28,093 nucleotides of DNA from Physcia stellaris (lineage: Eukaryota; Ascomycota; Lecanoromycetes; Caliciales; Physciaceae): contig JABSSW010000058.1 of assembly GCA_018902385.1 (NCBI GenBank), forward strand, positions 245,730 through 273,822, in the 5' to 3' direction. This document shows, in pieces, positions 10,543-20,771 of the stretch (positions are counted from its first letter, which is position 1; each line of letters begins with the position of its first letter). The notes beneath the pieces were generated by a model that did not search any database, had not been told where the DNA came from, and saw only the letters and a list, made by a program, of their open reading frames with translations. The translations under genes were made by a program, and so were the position numbers.

Positions 10543-11960
10543 AAATATGTTTTTATCAATTCATTTTTTGAAAACGTTTTTTGAATGATTATAATAACAT
10601 TTTTCAAAATCATATTTGATGAAATCGTTGTTTATGTATTTTTGACTGATACAAAAAAAATCGATGTATTCAAATTTTGATGTATTAAAACGAATACGTT
10701 TAAATATTTCGAAACGATCAACGATTCATGCAATTGAATTTGATTTTGCTATCGTATCGATGATGATTTTAACGAAATTCAAAAAAAAATTTCGATTTCG
10801 ATTAAATTTGTGTTTTTGAAAATTCATTCGTCACGTTGACGAATTACGAAATAATTGAAATGAATTAATTTGTGCATTTTGAATAACAAAATATTTTAAC
10901 AAAATACGTCGACAAATGAATTTCGAATCAACGTTTTCGATAATTAATTGATTATGTAATGATTCAACGATTTTAATATAAAATTCGACGTTCGTTAAAA
11001 TAACAAATCGATCAATAAAATCGAAAATGATATCGACGAAAAAAACGAAAATATTTTTTTTAAAACGTTTTGTTATTTTTGTTCAATAAATCAATGATGT
11101 TGAATTTGTTATAACAATAATAAAAAAACGATGATTGACGTTCATTGCATTGAACAAATAATAAAAATTTTATTCAAATTTCGTTCGTGTTTTTCGACGA
11201 CGATAATGAAATTCGTGAATTTGATTTTCGTTTTTGCATCGATGAAATTTCAATCGATATTTTTGTTGTATAAAAATTCGACGATAAATATTGATTTTAT
11301 TGATAAATTGATTGTTTATTTAACATGATTAATTCAAAAATCGTTTTTGACGTCGATTTTTCAATTGAAATATTGTTTTGATTTTGAAATGAAAACGACA
11401 AAATTGTGAATGATGTTTGACGTAATCATTGTGATATTTGAATTTGAAAATTTGAATCGTATAAATGAAAAAAAAAAAAAAAAAACGTATGTGATTCGTG
11501 AAATCGTGTAAAACGTGTAAATTTCATGTCGTATTTTTTTTTTCATTTCGTAACAAATGAATTCGAAACATCAATTCGAAACAATGACGAATTCATTGAA
11601 TCATCGAATCGTGTATATGAAATTTCGTGTTTTTTAAAAACGTTTTTATCGAAATCGAATGATCGATCGTGCGTTCGAATTTGACGTTCGTTTAAACGAT
11701 AAATGACATTTTCATCGATCGACGTCGATGTTAATTTTTTGAATTTTTGAAAAATTAAATAACGATCGTTAAAATAAACAATATGCATTTTATTAACGAC
11801 ATTAAATGACGATAAATTCGTTGTGAATTCAATTTGATATTTTCGAATTTAATCGTTGTTTAATCAATCAAAGATTTTTCGATCGATGCATGAAATCAAC
11901 GTTTGAATGTTGTAAAATAATATAAATCGATTCGAATGATATTTGACAAACATTGTCGAA
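10543..11960. other. AT-rich stretch between gypsy LTR and the gene island
   Basis: The composition is the same CpC/CpT-depleted one. A minus-strand frame at 11543-11788 contains NVIYRLNERQIRTHDRSFD, which faintly recalls the copia block YR.w.p....i.trDV.FdE, but too weakly to call. A 19-base poly-A run lies at about 11467-11485. No intact gene is seen. Confidence 0.4.
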
Positions 11961-12170
11961 CTCATAATTTGTTACAAATATGTAAAGTGCAACGTGTTTA
12001 TTATTCATGATAATACTATTTATCGTACATGTGATGAATGTGAATTATTGTACAGAGTTTGCACGCTAGTCTATAACAGAATAACGTCTTGACATTGCCT
12101 TTGGTGGTGAGTTTACTCCAACAGGTGCCGCACTCAGTCTTCCAATGTCGTACTGATCAGAAGATGACGG

Positions 12171-12816
12171 TTACCTTTTGAAGCACGCACGCTGAGAACG
12201 ATACGAGGTTTCAGATGCCTCGTCCGCAGCTGGCATGGTGGAAGCATCAATCAGCTTTTTGCGCTTTCCACTGATGGGTTGCTGTGAAGTTTCCTGTTCG
12301 CATACTCTCTTGAATAGCCAGTTCCGGCAAGGCTCGCAGTCGCAGAGGAGTTTCATACTCTGCCGTGTCACTCCTTTGCATTGGAAGTCGACCGGTGGTG
12401 GAACCAGCATGAAGTCGCAGGATGACCCATCATCGTACGCACGAGCCACTTACTTTGCAGCGCTGTCCGTGTGGAAGCTCTATGATCGACTATGTAAGAG
12501 CTGTATGGACACTTGATTAAACTAAAGTCATGTACAGTGGGCTGAGTGGCTGTACTCTCATCGAAAATCTGACTGGAGCTACCGGTAAGAATGTCGTATA
12601 CATCCTCTTCGGTCTTGTTCGCAATAGTTCGCAGAACAACAAAAGCTGGAAGCCATTCGTGCCGCCCTGTTTCAATTTTCGTCAACTGCCCCTGCATATG
12701 TTCTCAGCATGGATAGCTGCTCGTTTCAGTAACATTGAGTGCCACCTAATGCTCAACTTACCCCTTGTATCATCGTTAATGTCAACGCCTCCTGCGTCAG
12801 CTGTACAGCTGCATTG
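12171..12816 (-). CDS. Hypothetical multi-exon gene (tentative model)
   Basis: Not recognised. A plausible minus-strand model has three exons. Exon A is about 12816-12762, its 5' end unresolved, reading CSCTADAGGVDINDDTR. Intron 12761-12692 has a GTAAGT donor and CAG acceptor. Exon B, 12691-12454, contains TKIETGRHEWLPAFVVLRTI. The second intron has a GTAAGT donor at 12453. Acceptor choice decides the tail. AAAG at 12374 gives a Cys-rich end (LLCDCEPCRNWLFKRVCEQ) and stop at 12171. A more canonical CAG at 12360 gives a different frame stopping at 12247. Phases fit in both. No start codon is visible in exon A, so either an upstream exon is missing or translation starts at the ATG at 12697. It is divergent from the secreted-protein gene at 12904. 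Confidence 0.4.
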
Positions 12817-12903
12817 CTCTTATGTAAATGTTAAGGTTGGTTCATGCTATTCTCAACTTATCTACCAATAGTTTTACATTTCAGATTGTGATCTCTATCC
12901 GCC

Positions 12904-13199
12904 ATGCTCTCTTTTCACCGCCCTATCCTCGTCGCATTGGTTCTTTGGATCAGTTCCACGTCAACGCTTCCGATTGATGGAAATAATCCGCCTCAGAACA
13001 GCGATCTCGGCATGGCGGCCGCCGACGGACTCGCTGTAGGGCCGGAAGCTGGTCATCTTTCATCTCCGACGATGTGGGAATCGCCTCCAAAATCAGGTAG
13101 GAGTATCTATTGTCAGACAATATCCATATGCTAAGACAGAGAGCAGAGCCCCGAGACTCGGCCATAGAGCGTTCTGAAATGTTACCAGTCTCTCATTAA
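12904..13199 (+). CDS. Small secreted protein, hypothetical
   Basis: It begins MLSFHRPILVALVLWISS, a typical signal peptide with a hydrophobic core and a likely cut near residue 20-22, followed by a Pro/Gly/Asp-rich acidic region. Unspliced it would stop at 13132-13134 (76 aa). A donor (CAG|GTAGGA at 13097) with a CTAAG branch-like site and acceptor GCAG at 13146 gives a 50-bp intron and an 81-aa product ending at 13199; an acceptor at 13139 (43-bp intron) is also in frame. The mature part has no obvious cysteines or known domain. A GTAAAT...TTTCAG pair at 12824-12884 could be a 5' UTR intron. Small size and a secretion signal make it effector-like, but no function can be assigned. Confidence 0.5.
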
Positions 13200-15023
13200 A
13201 CCTTTCAATCGCACAGCCAGATAAGGGACGTCGACTCTATGACTAAGCACGTGGCGACTGTTCTGTTGGCCTTCGGCCTTTGAAGATTGATATCGACAGC
13301 TAGGAACAATGTATGGCATACATTCAAGTGTACGATCTTACTGCGAGTTTCATGGGTATTTCTATGATGTTAGCACTTCTGGACAGAATAGATCCTCTTA
13401 GCCATCATAATCCACTCCGGTGCGACCGTTCTAATGAGTACGAGATCCCCCATCTATCTTGACATTTGCCGTGATGTGCCCTAGGGGATAGCGAACGTGC
13501 ACTTGAAATCTGGCTTTTATCACACATGTTGCATCATTGATTTGGGTGGTTACGTCTGGCGGTTCTGACCCTGGTGTTTTCCCGCTGTTCTGGTTTGACG
13601 TCTCTGCATTGCAGTATTACTCCTTGAGGATTTGCAGATGATGGATCTCTGCATCGTCTGACCTTTTCAATCACTCTTTTTCCCCATGACGTAAAGCAAT
13701 AAACAAGGCGTCTAATTGTAACCTCAAGCCATTCTTTGTCGTAGCACAAATGGAATTCGTCGCTCTCTGGTCGAAGTGATGCTACATGCGGCACGTCCCT
13801 AAGCACATATTTCAAACCGTTTTACAGCTGCATAGCAGACTTAGAGACCAGCAAATGCACAGCCTGTGAATGTGCCCGACCTACAACGTTAATGCAGACC
13901 GACGTATGAAAAATTTGTGGTCATTTTATTGCCACGATAGCGTTCGCTCCTGCTGAACCACAACATATGCCCTTCCTCTCGGCCAGGGCGTTCTGTACGT
14001 CACGTTGTGACGTTAGCGAAACACTACCCTGCAATCATGCCTTGACTTACCGACACAGAGGTACTACACGCTTGGCAAATTCCTTGTTTTCATCTGCTCG
14101 TTCCTCTTTTGGTGGGATCTTAGCACTGGAGCTGTTGTATCCGTACTCAGTAACGTATCACAACTTACATAAAAATCATTGAAGAACAGAAAGGTTGGAA
14201 GTTTGATCATACGTTAGCACAGGTTCCGGAACTTCTATTCGCTTGGCCGAATCGAATTTGGAACCAGAATCTTTACAGCAATCGAAGGTATCAGAGTAGT
14301 GTTTGGTATTAGACGTTTTATCCCTGAGGAAGAGTGTCACCGCTCGCCAGGGCTGGATATATTCCTGTAAGGCTGGAGACTTTTATCTGCGGAATGTTAG
14401 AGAGATGAGATGTTGTGGATATGCTCTTAATCTGTTCACGAACTCCCATACGCGTTGACTCGAATTTTAAGAATGTATAGAAAATTAGGCATGCCTTCAG
14501 ATCATGAGATCGTTGATGCTGCAAAGTAATGTTCTTACGAGGATTTGACTTTCAATGTGTTTAAAGATAATTGCCAGACAAGGGGAGAATCAGATTTCAT
14601 TCGACATGAAAGTCCAATCAGAAGATTGTGTTTCTCGACAAGTAATCGAATACAAATTCAATACACAAAGCTGCCAGCGACCATCTCGCAACGGCAGTAA
14701 ATGTTGTATTTCTGATGCTCTGGGTTCCAACTTTTTCAATAGAAAGTCTTCAGAGTCCACGACGTGGGAATGGTTGAGTATGTTGTATGACCATAGACCT
14801 AATGTACACGAATAATATTATCTGGCCCGAGCATCTTCAGGACAAATTCAGGATTTCCAACATTATGTAATAACCAGATAAAGTAGCAACGATGTCTACA
14901 GTGTGGAGTTACGCATACTGGTCATTCTTTCTCATAGAATTCCCATTCACATTCTGGGGTATCTTTATTTGTATCGTACCCGAAAGATCGGGGAACGCGT
15001 TGAATCTAGAGCGACCATTAGAA
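13200..15023. other. Intergenic region with a repeat relic
   Basis: Ordinary base composition. Apart from the diverged repeat at 14233-14350, I see no supported gene. Open frames at 13534-13815 (-) and 13967-14182 (+) lack good ATG starts or recognisable content. Confidence 0.4.
14233..14350. repeat. Diverged dispersed repeat, copy 1
   Basis: About 115 bp similar to 18215-18350 in the same orientation. Shared blocks include AATC.TTACA, GAAGGT.TCAGAGTAGT and TGCCAGGGC-like (here CGCCAGGGC). On the plus strand it reads as protein (GTRIFTAIEGIRVVF), partly matched in copy 2 (SGIRILTISEGLRVVF). On the minus strand both copies end in a similar peptide plus stop (ALASGDTLPQG* here, ALARGGTLFQG* in copy 2). 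Which strand, if any, was coding is unclear. It may be a relic of a transposable element or LTR. Confidence 0.6.
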
Positions 15024-16351
15024 CTATGGGCTTCCTACAGAGTGTAGTGCACGTTTGCTCACGTTAGGGTTTTTCAGTCGCTGTAAAGCACAAGGCTGGC
15101 AGTGGCGGTATGAATCTCGGAACCAATAGTCCCTAGCATTCTGCATTTTGCTCCACCTAAGTCTCCAATTAGCATGATTGGTGTATGCGGTGAAAACGTC
15201 GGCAGGGCTTACGATCCGATATCGATAACTGCCGTCAGCCTTCGTTTGTCCCAGAAGACGTAGCCCCAGTCTCGGAGCCCTTTGTTCGTATGTGACCCAG
15301 GCGCACATCCCTCCGAAGCACAGTGCCACCCCATGCTCGGTTCTTCCACACTATCTTGATAAGAAGACGAGTAATAATACCCGTTCCTTTCCGGCCAGCC
15401 GAGAAAGGACGGGTCACGGCCTAGCAGACCGAATGTGTCCTGGATACCTCCTGAATACTCCTGGCTGTTGTTGAAAACCATTTCCGCCCGGCGAAGCGGA
15501 TCAGCAGTGAAAAGCTTTCTAAGGAAGGGAAGTCCTCGGGATACCAAGGACTCCAGATACATCTCATCAGAAAGTTTGCCGTCGGTACCGAACCAGTCTT
15601 CGTCATTACCCCGTGAGGCTTGGGGCGTACCGTGACCCATTCCCGGAATATCGCCATTGACGAAATCATCTTCGACCAGGTCGAAGATTCGCCACAGCCG
15701 ACGCCTTAAATAATCTGTTATGCATGCAATCTCCTCAACCTCGTCGTAATCGTAACTTTCAATGAAGTCGGCGCACGGGCGAAGTTCTTCCCTGTACCAT
15801 CCATCACCATTACCGGATCTTGGTGGGAATAGGGAATGGAACGTGTCAAACCGACACAAAGCTCTGGCAATTCTCAGTTCCTCAACCACTGACAGTTCCG
15901 AAAAGACCAGATCACCATCAAGATGCAGGTTCATCATTTCGCCGAGGCGAGCGAGAATGGCAAGGCTTTCTTTAGCGAAGTCTGCGACAAACCATTCTAG
16001 ATGCGCATTCAGTCTTATCATAGGCATGGACAGATCTGGTGGGAGTTGCGGGATATTGAAGCCTTGGTCGTCCAATGTGTCGGTGAAGACCTTCACATCC
16101 TCTCGGGATTGTGGTGTAGGCAATTTTGAGGCTCTGACCGTAGCCCATACATTAGTGGGTACAAGTGAATGGCGGACAGCGAGAGCCGTCAATTGATAGT
16201 CACGTCTTGATCTGAAGACTTGAAAGTAGCGAGGAGAGGCACGAATTAGTGAATAAAGGGTAGTGGCAGAGGATATGTAGCACATAATCAGAGATTGGAC
16301 TTCTGGCTCGAGGCTTTCAAATGGAGACAGATTGTCCATTTTTTGCGGCAA
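15024..16351 (-). CDS. F-box-like protein, two exons, 423 aa
   Basis: Exon 1 is 16351-15213 and exon 2 is 15156-15024. The 56-bp intron 15157-15212 has a GTAAGC donor, a TGCTAAT branch site and a TTAG acceptor; coding length is 1272 bp, a multiple of three, with the frame kept across the junction. The N-terminus (residues ~8-50: SLEPEVQSLIMCYISS, then TLYSLIRASPRYF) resembles the fungal F-box pattern lP.Ei...Il..i.....L..li.aSp. F-box proteins bind Skp1 and bring substrates to SCF ubiquitin ligases. The rest is acidic and probably helical, with a C-terminal GYVFWDKRRL seen in related fungal proteins. Without the intron the protein would end after VIDIGS. The start could also be the Met at 16339. 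F-box assignment is from pattern only. Confidence 0.7.
15157..15212 (-). other. Intron of the F-box-like gene
   Basis: 56 bp, GTAAGC donor, TGCTAAT branch-like site 12 bases before the TTAG acceptor. Splicing joins two open frames in phase and extends the protein by 44 residues. Confidence 0.65.
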
Positions 16352-17434
16352 TCCGGAATCCTGAATCGCAAGGGCGCGAGCTTGCAGTGAGATGGATTTA
16401 TGTCAAGATGAAGTAGAGGGATTAGGGTCATTTCCTCTAAGCGCTTTAGGTCGGATAGCCAAGACCGCGCTAGCCGGCTAAACCGTTCGTGTAACGCGTG
16501 ACGCCAAGAAGTCACCTATCAGATTGACTCATCTGCCGCTGCCATGACACTCTACAACAAACCCTCTCCCTCGATCTAAAGTCCTGATACCAGCATGCCC
16601 TAGCCAATGGATCGGACGGCTCAAACGCATTTTCAGAATTGGCGTGGGACCCGCCTTTGATGCTACGACTAACCGTTAGCGGCCTAAATTAGTTCGGACG
16701 ACAATGCAAGACCCGCGAATCAACATCCGAGTGCAATTGATCGCGGCGGCTACTGAGCCTGAACTACTGCACTATCAGAAACCATTACGACTGTTTCCAA
16801 TTTGACGGGCCTACCTGCCATGGATATCGTATTGACTCGCCTTCAACTTTCGCTCTTCTTTTCTCGCACCCAGCTAATGCAAGCTTTTAGACTTGTTCGA
16901 TCTATAACGCAGGTTTTCATTCAGACTCATGCTTTTTCGTTTCATGCTATGGATTGTTGCTACTGCGTCTGTCGCTGCTTATGTCTGGCGTAACGCCCGG
17001 TTTCGCTTAGCTTCTCTGTCAAGTAAATTGTTGGTCAGGAATTATTGATTTCTTGAGGCATCTTTGATGGCTATGCTTAGGCCATTTGAAAGCCAGGATG
17101 TGATTTGAATGAAAAGACTCCTATATAAGCTCCCCAGGTTCTTATAGAACGACATTATTAGACACTAAACATCTGACCTGCCCACTATATATCTATCGTT
17201 CAAGATACACCGATCCGTGGATACTCCGAAGCTTCCAAGAAAAAATCATTCCTGCTATACAACATTGTCAACATCAAATCCTAGTACGATCACTAGTAGT
17301 AATCCACCCTCCATTCTTGAGGACGAGACTCTATAGCAACATATACAGTTACCACACAGTCTTGTCGCTCCATTGCCCCTGGGGCTTGCACTTTTCATCC
17401 CAACACTTACCCTCGGCAGTCATCGGGAAGAGAG
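16352..17434. other. Intergenic region, divergent promoters
   Basis: Lies between the F-box-like gene (-) and the gene at 17435 (+), so it should hold both promoters. I see a TATA-like site at 17122. A 63-codon plus-strand frame at 16802-16993 has no recognisable content. Confidence 0.4.
17122..17129 (+). promoter_or_regulatory. TATA-like box
   Basis: TATATAAG, 306 bp upstream of the ATG at 17435. The distance is long for a fungal core promoter and would imply a 5' UTR of roughly 250 bp. It is the clearest TATA element in this intergenic region. Confidence 0.35.
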
Positions 17435-18602
17435 ATGTCGCGACGTGGGGCGCAGGGTACGTATTTACTTCTTGAAAGTATATCGGCAACGTTCGTATCA
17501 CAGACATCATATGCATTACTGTTCGACATACGACCGATGCTTAGCCAACATGTGAGTAATAGAACTGACATCATGCACAGAAATCGTTCGCTTTGATACC
17601 GCCAACATTGAGCCAGAAAGTGAGATCTTATATAGGCAGCGACGTGCGGCAGCCTACCCAAACATTTCACCACATGACCTGTCAATGGACGCACATATAG
17701 AGCGCAGAATGTATAAGGATGAACAACGCAGGAATACAGTCGCATATAATGCCTACATTTCTGCTAAATTACGAGCAGAGAAAGAAGTGGAAGATAAAGG
17801 GATGTTGCAGAAGGACTACTATCAGCATCATAGTGATAGAATACTACCTACTAGGCATAAAGAGCTGGCCCCAATGGCTAGAACTTGGTCCGATGCCGAA
17901 TTCAGGTTGGCAAAACTCGATACTGTACCTTGAACTTCTGCTAATGTAAAGAGCAGCCATGCTCGAGCGCGCGCAACGGCAATTAGCCAGAACCCTATGA
18001 TGTACCCAACTCTGAAATCTCAAAAGGAACACCATGAAGACGTTCGCAAACACTACCGCAATTCAGACGGTGCAGAAGAGCGCGAACGAATCCATCTACG
18101 ATTCAGCAGGTAAGCTTGACTTTCCCATGCCCTGGCTTGGCACCCCATTCCAGGAGCCAGCCAAAGGCTATATAAATTTGGTCCCTCTCAAAACACCGAT
18201 CTACACAAATGAAGTATAGATTCTAGAGCCGTTGCCCGCTGGGTCGACTCTGGTATTAGAATCCTTACAATATCTGAAGGTCTCAGAGTAGTATTCAGAT
18301 TAGATCATTCACCCTTGGAATAGGGTGCCACCCCTTGCCAGGGCATGAGATACGTCTCGAGGCACTTTATCTTTCGGTGGGCATATACTGACTCTTACAG
18401 CGTTACTCCGCCTTCCTCGAACCGGGACCTCTATGATCATGAGCCGCCAAGAAGTTACCTACCTACTCACGAGCCGTATCCGCCAAACCATCCCCCGGCA
18501 GGCTATTACTCTACCACTCATGGCGATTCGTCCTACTCTACTGGCGAGGGCTGGACAGATGTTAGAAGATCTACTGCTACTAAAGGGCGTAGGAAAATCT
18601 GA
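17435..18602 (+). CDS. Hypothetical four-exon gene with charged N-half and Pro/Tyr-rich tail
   Basis: Not recognised. Proposed exons are 17435-17456, 17581-17905, 17957-18109 and 18401-18602, total 702 bp (233 aa), all junctions in phase. Intron 1 (124 bp) is GTACGT...ACTGAC...GCACAG. Intron 2 (51 bp) has a weak GTTGGC donor with GCTAAT branch and GCAG acceptor; it removes an in-frame TGA at 17931. Intron 3 (291 bp) is GTAAGC...ACTGAC...TTACAG. The protein starts MSRRGAQEIVRFDTANIEP. It is Lys/Glu/Arg-rich and helix-like through exons 2-3. It ends in a disordered tail (DLYDHEPPRSYLPTHEPYPP, then PPAGYYSTT). If intron 2 is not spliced, the product stops at 17933 with 124 aa, and the rest is a second gene or pseudogenic. 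Intron 3 carries repeat copy 2. Confidence 0.5.
18215..18350. repeat. Diverged dispersed repeat, copy 2, inside an intron
   Basis: Partner of 14233-14350. In the plus-strand frame it reads RAVARWVDSGIRILTISEG then LRVVFRL, followed by a TAG and a one-base length difference relative to copy 1, so this copy is not a continuous coding sequence. It lies within intron 3 of the 17435-18602 gene and may explain that intron's unusual length. Confidence 0.6.
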
Positions 18603-19484
18603 AATGACATGCTTAAACGAAACGAACCAACGATAGCTCGACTTTGGAAACACAGTGCATGTAGGTTTACATTCATATGCCATTGTTATTCCGAAATCCA
18701 AAGTCGGGTATCCTTTGTTCTGGTTCAGTAAGTGGGCGACATGGCTGCACAAACCCCCGAGGAGAAGATGGCTTGACTGAATTAGGTGTGGCTGCTGATG
18801 GTAGTCGCAGTGAGCTAGATGTATTATGATTGAGATCGTCTGCAGTATAGAAGCCTCTGGTGCTTCACTGGAGTTCTGGTGGAGTGTTAGGTCGTATGTA
18901 AAACATAGAGTTATATGTAGATTTTATCACGTTTTGTTCATGCGTGATTGGCTTTCTAACACTCTGATACAATCCTGAAAGCTAGCTCCCATAATAGCAA
19001 AAGCTAAAAGAGCCTAATTATTGGCTGAATTGTTTCGTAAGGGGTGAATAAATGCGTTGAGATGGTGAGATATCCTTGATCTTTATGGGCTATGGTGGAC
19101 TATCTCTTACTTCCCAGAATCCGAGGTTAATTTAGTGATTTTCAGCAGTCACATCAGAGAAGGACATATTCAATCTGTAAAAGATCTATCCAGAACCCTC
19201 ACAGGGCATCGGGCGAAGTCGTTTCTTGAAATTCCGTTACAGCGGCAGTACTTCCTCTGAGGATCACAGAGACATGGTACGGGATAGTGCTCATGCAAGA
19301 GACATTACGTGGCTTGGACATGCTCGACGTCAGGAAAGAATGGAGCCGCTGTTGCTGCAACTCATTGCCAAGTCACCATCCCTCCCCTTGCCCATATATA
19401 TCACTGTAGTTGCAAGATCGTCCAGTGAGCGGTATTTCGCCAAAAGATTGCGACTTCAGCTACTATGGATGAGGGGAGGAGGTT
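18603..19484. other. Intergenic region
   Basis: No convincing gene. A 123-codon plus-strand frame starts at 19226 and overlaps the next candidate; it lacks recognisable motifs, though an exon of the 19485 gene in this interval is possible. A CATATATATC stretch at about 19393 could be a weak TATA element. Confidence 0.35.
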
Positions 19485-19751
19485 ATGACTTCAGAAATGG
19501 CTGCCACGAACGCGTTTTCATCCGCTCAGAGCCAACGTCTATCAACGCTACCTTGCCAAGTGACATCGTATCGGCCAAGTCGAAGGACAGCATGTAATGC
19601 GCGCTCTGAGCACATGATTGAGTATGATCGAAAAGGCCTTGTGAGCTACATATACTTGATCAAGAAATTCACTGATCTCAATGATGCGAGAGATCTAAAA
19701 TTTACCGATTCCATCCCGTTCATGCTTCGCAATCTTCAAGAGAGGGGCTAA
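19485..19751 (+). CDS. Hypothetical ORF, 88 aa
   Basis: Starts MTSEMAATNAFSSAQSQ. The second half (EYDRKGLVSYIYLIKKFTDL, then FTDSIPFMLRNLQERG) has the look of a natural folded or helical protein, while the first half is Ser/Arg-rich. It is not recognised as a family. It could be the 3' exon of a gene beginning upstream near 19226. No introns were resolved. Confidence 0.3.
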   Translation: MTSEMAATNAFSSAQSQRLSTLPCQVTSYRPSRRTACNARSEHMIEYDRKGLVSYIYLIKKFTDLNDARDLKFTDSIPFMLRNLQERG

Positions 19752-20082
19752 CTTATGTCCTTGGATTGACAAAATGCTGGGAAAGTCGTACTCGGTAGGG
19801 CTGTTATGCCTTCTTTGCGGCGAATTTACTCTCTTAACAACGGTTCATTCAACAGCGCTTTTTCTGTCCACTTGAGTTTCGTGATCTCCAAAACCATCTT
19901 ATCGCTCTCCTTCATGTTCTCCTCCATGTCGATCTCGACACTATCCAATGACGCATCAATCTCTTATTGACAAATCGTGCGGGTCAATGTCAAATAAACC
20001 CTAGCCCAACTTTGTTTACGGCTCCTATGTCTATATTTGAACAGAACCCCCAGCATGGCTGACCAGGTGACAGTTGACGTTA
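19752..20082. other. Intergenic region, convergent
   Basis: Nothing recognised. It separates the plus-strand ORF at 19485 from the minus-strand secreted gene ending at 20083, so it would hold both 3' ends. Confidence 0.4.
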
Positions 20083-20571
20083 CTATCTAGAATTATTGAC
20101 CTTGCTCGAGATGTTCAATATTGGATCCTTCGTAATCGGCAGCCGTAACGTTAACGGTAAATGAGCACCGAATATAGTAACATTCATGACAGACTTCGGG
20201 CCCACATACACTGTTCCACCCAGGTGCGGTGGCGGAATAACGCAGCTCCAAGCTAACTGAGAAGCCGCAATGGAAATCATTTCGAAAGTGGTGGTATCCT
20301 GGTCGTCATCTGAATTCACATCGATATGGAGAATGCAATTGCCACGAAGCCACTGCGCCGGAACTAGGTAGCCTGCGTCTGGTTTTCTGCTGAAAGTAAA
20401 GGGCAGCTTAGCATGCTGAGGGCTCCTAAAAAATCTCATAATCTCGAAGCAGGCGTGGTAAGTGGTAGGTGCCAGATCTGGGCGGAAAGACCGACAATAC
20501 GGTATTTGGCCCATAGCACTTATTGTGGTGGAAAGTAAGTATACAGTGAGAATAATTACTATAGTCTTCAT
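20083..20571 (-). CDS. Secreted cysteine-containing protein, 162 aa, hypothetical
   Basis: The start at 20571 is chosen over an upstream in-frame Met (20712) because ATG context CACAATGA is good and the protein then begins with a clear signal peptide (MKTIVIILTVYLLSTTISA). The mature part has four cysteines, at residues 26, 41, 79 and 110, allowing two disulfides. Motifs include TYHACFEIMRFF (37-48), PAQWLRGNCILHID (71-84), SIAASQLAWSC (100-110) and LGGTVYVGP (117-125). This layout (y..C...i..l, P..w..G.C.i.vd, aA..l...Cv, GG....G) recurs in uncharacterised secreted proteins of ascomycetes, as I recall the pattern. Function unknown; likely extracellular and possibly effector-like. Single exon as read. 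Confidence 0.7.
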   Translation of the reverse strand: MKTIVIILTVYLLSTTISAMGQIPYCRSFRPDLAPTTYHACFEIMRFFRSPQHAKLPFTFSRKPDAGYLVPAQWLRGNCILHIDVNSDDDQDTTTFEMISIAASQLAWSCVIPPPHLGGTVYVGPKSVMNVTIFGAHLPLTLRLPITKDPILNISSKVNNSR

Positions 20572-20760
20572 TGTGTTAAGCATGAAAGAGAAAAGGGAAG
20601 ATGACATCGGTAGAAACGAGCCGTTGCATAACGGCGCATGACGGATGCCGTACAACAATGACATTATTATTCGCGCATTGCGCCAGGCTTCGGTTGGCTG
20701 GCTGGAAAGCACGAGCGCTAGAGGCGTTTGTCAATACTTCTCCCGGCGCCACATGATGAC

Positions 20761-20766
20761 TTTATA
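20761..20766 (-). promoter_or_regulatory. TATA-like box of the 20571 gene
   Basis: TATAAA on the minus strand, 190 bp upstream of the chosen ATG at 20571. A core promoter here fits the shorter start and would put the upstream in-frame Met at 20712 very close to the transcription start. Confidence 0.4.
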
Positions 20767-20771
20767 CATAC

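Noticed and set aside
11543-11788. Possible copia integrase-RT junction on the minus strand
   Set aside because: Only a short YR...R.I.T.D-like resemblance, with no neighbouring copia motifs; too weak to annotate as a feature.
12235-12871. Plus-strand frames opposite the tentative 12171-12816 gene
   Set aside because: No signal peptide, domain or good splice sites; the minus strand has matched GTAAGT donors and in-phase exons.
13534-13815. 93-codon minus-strand frame with a natural-looking composition
   Set aside because: It starts at TTG, has an in-frame stop just upstream, no good splice acceptor and no recognised family.
15292-16196. Plus-strand and alternative minus-strand frames within the F-box-like gene
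   Set aside because: Shadows of a 380-codon coding exon with consistent coding character.
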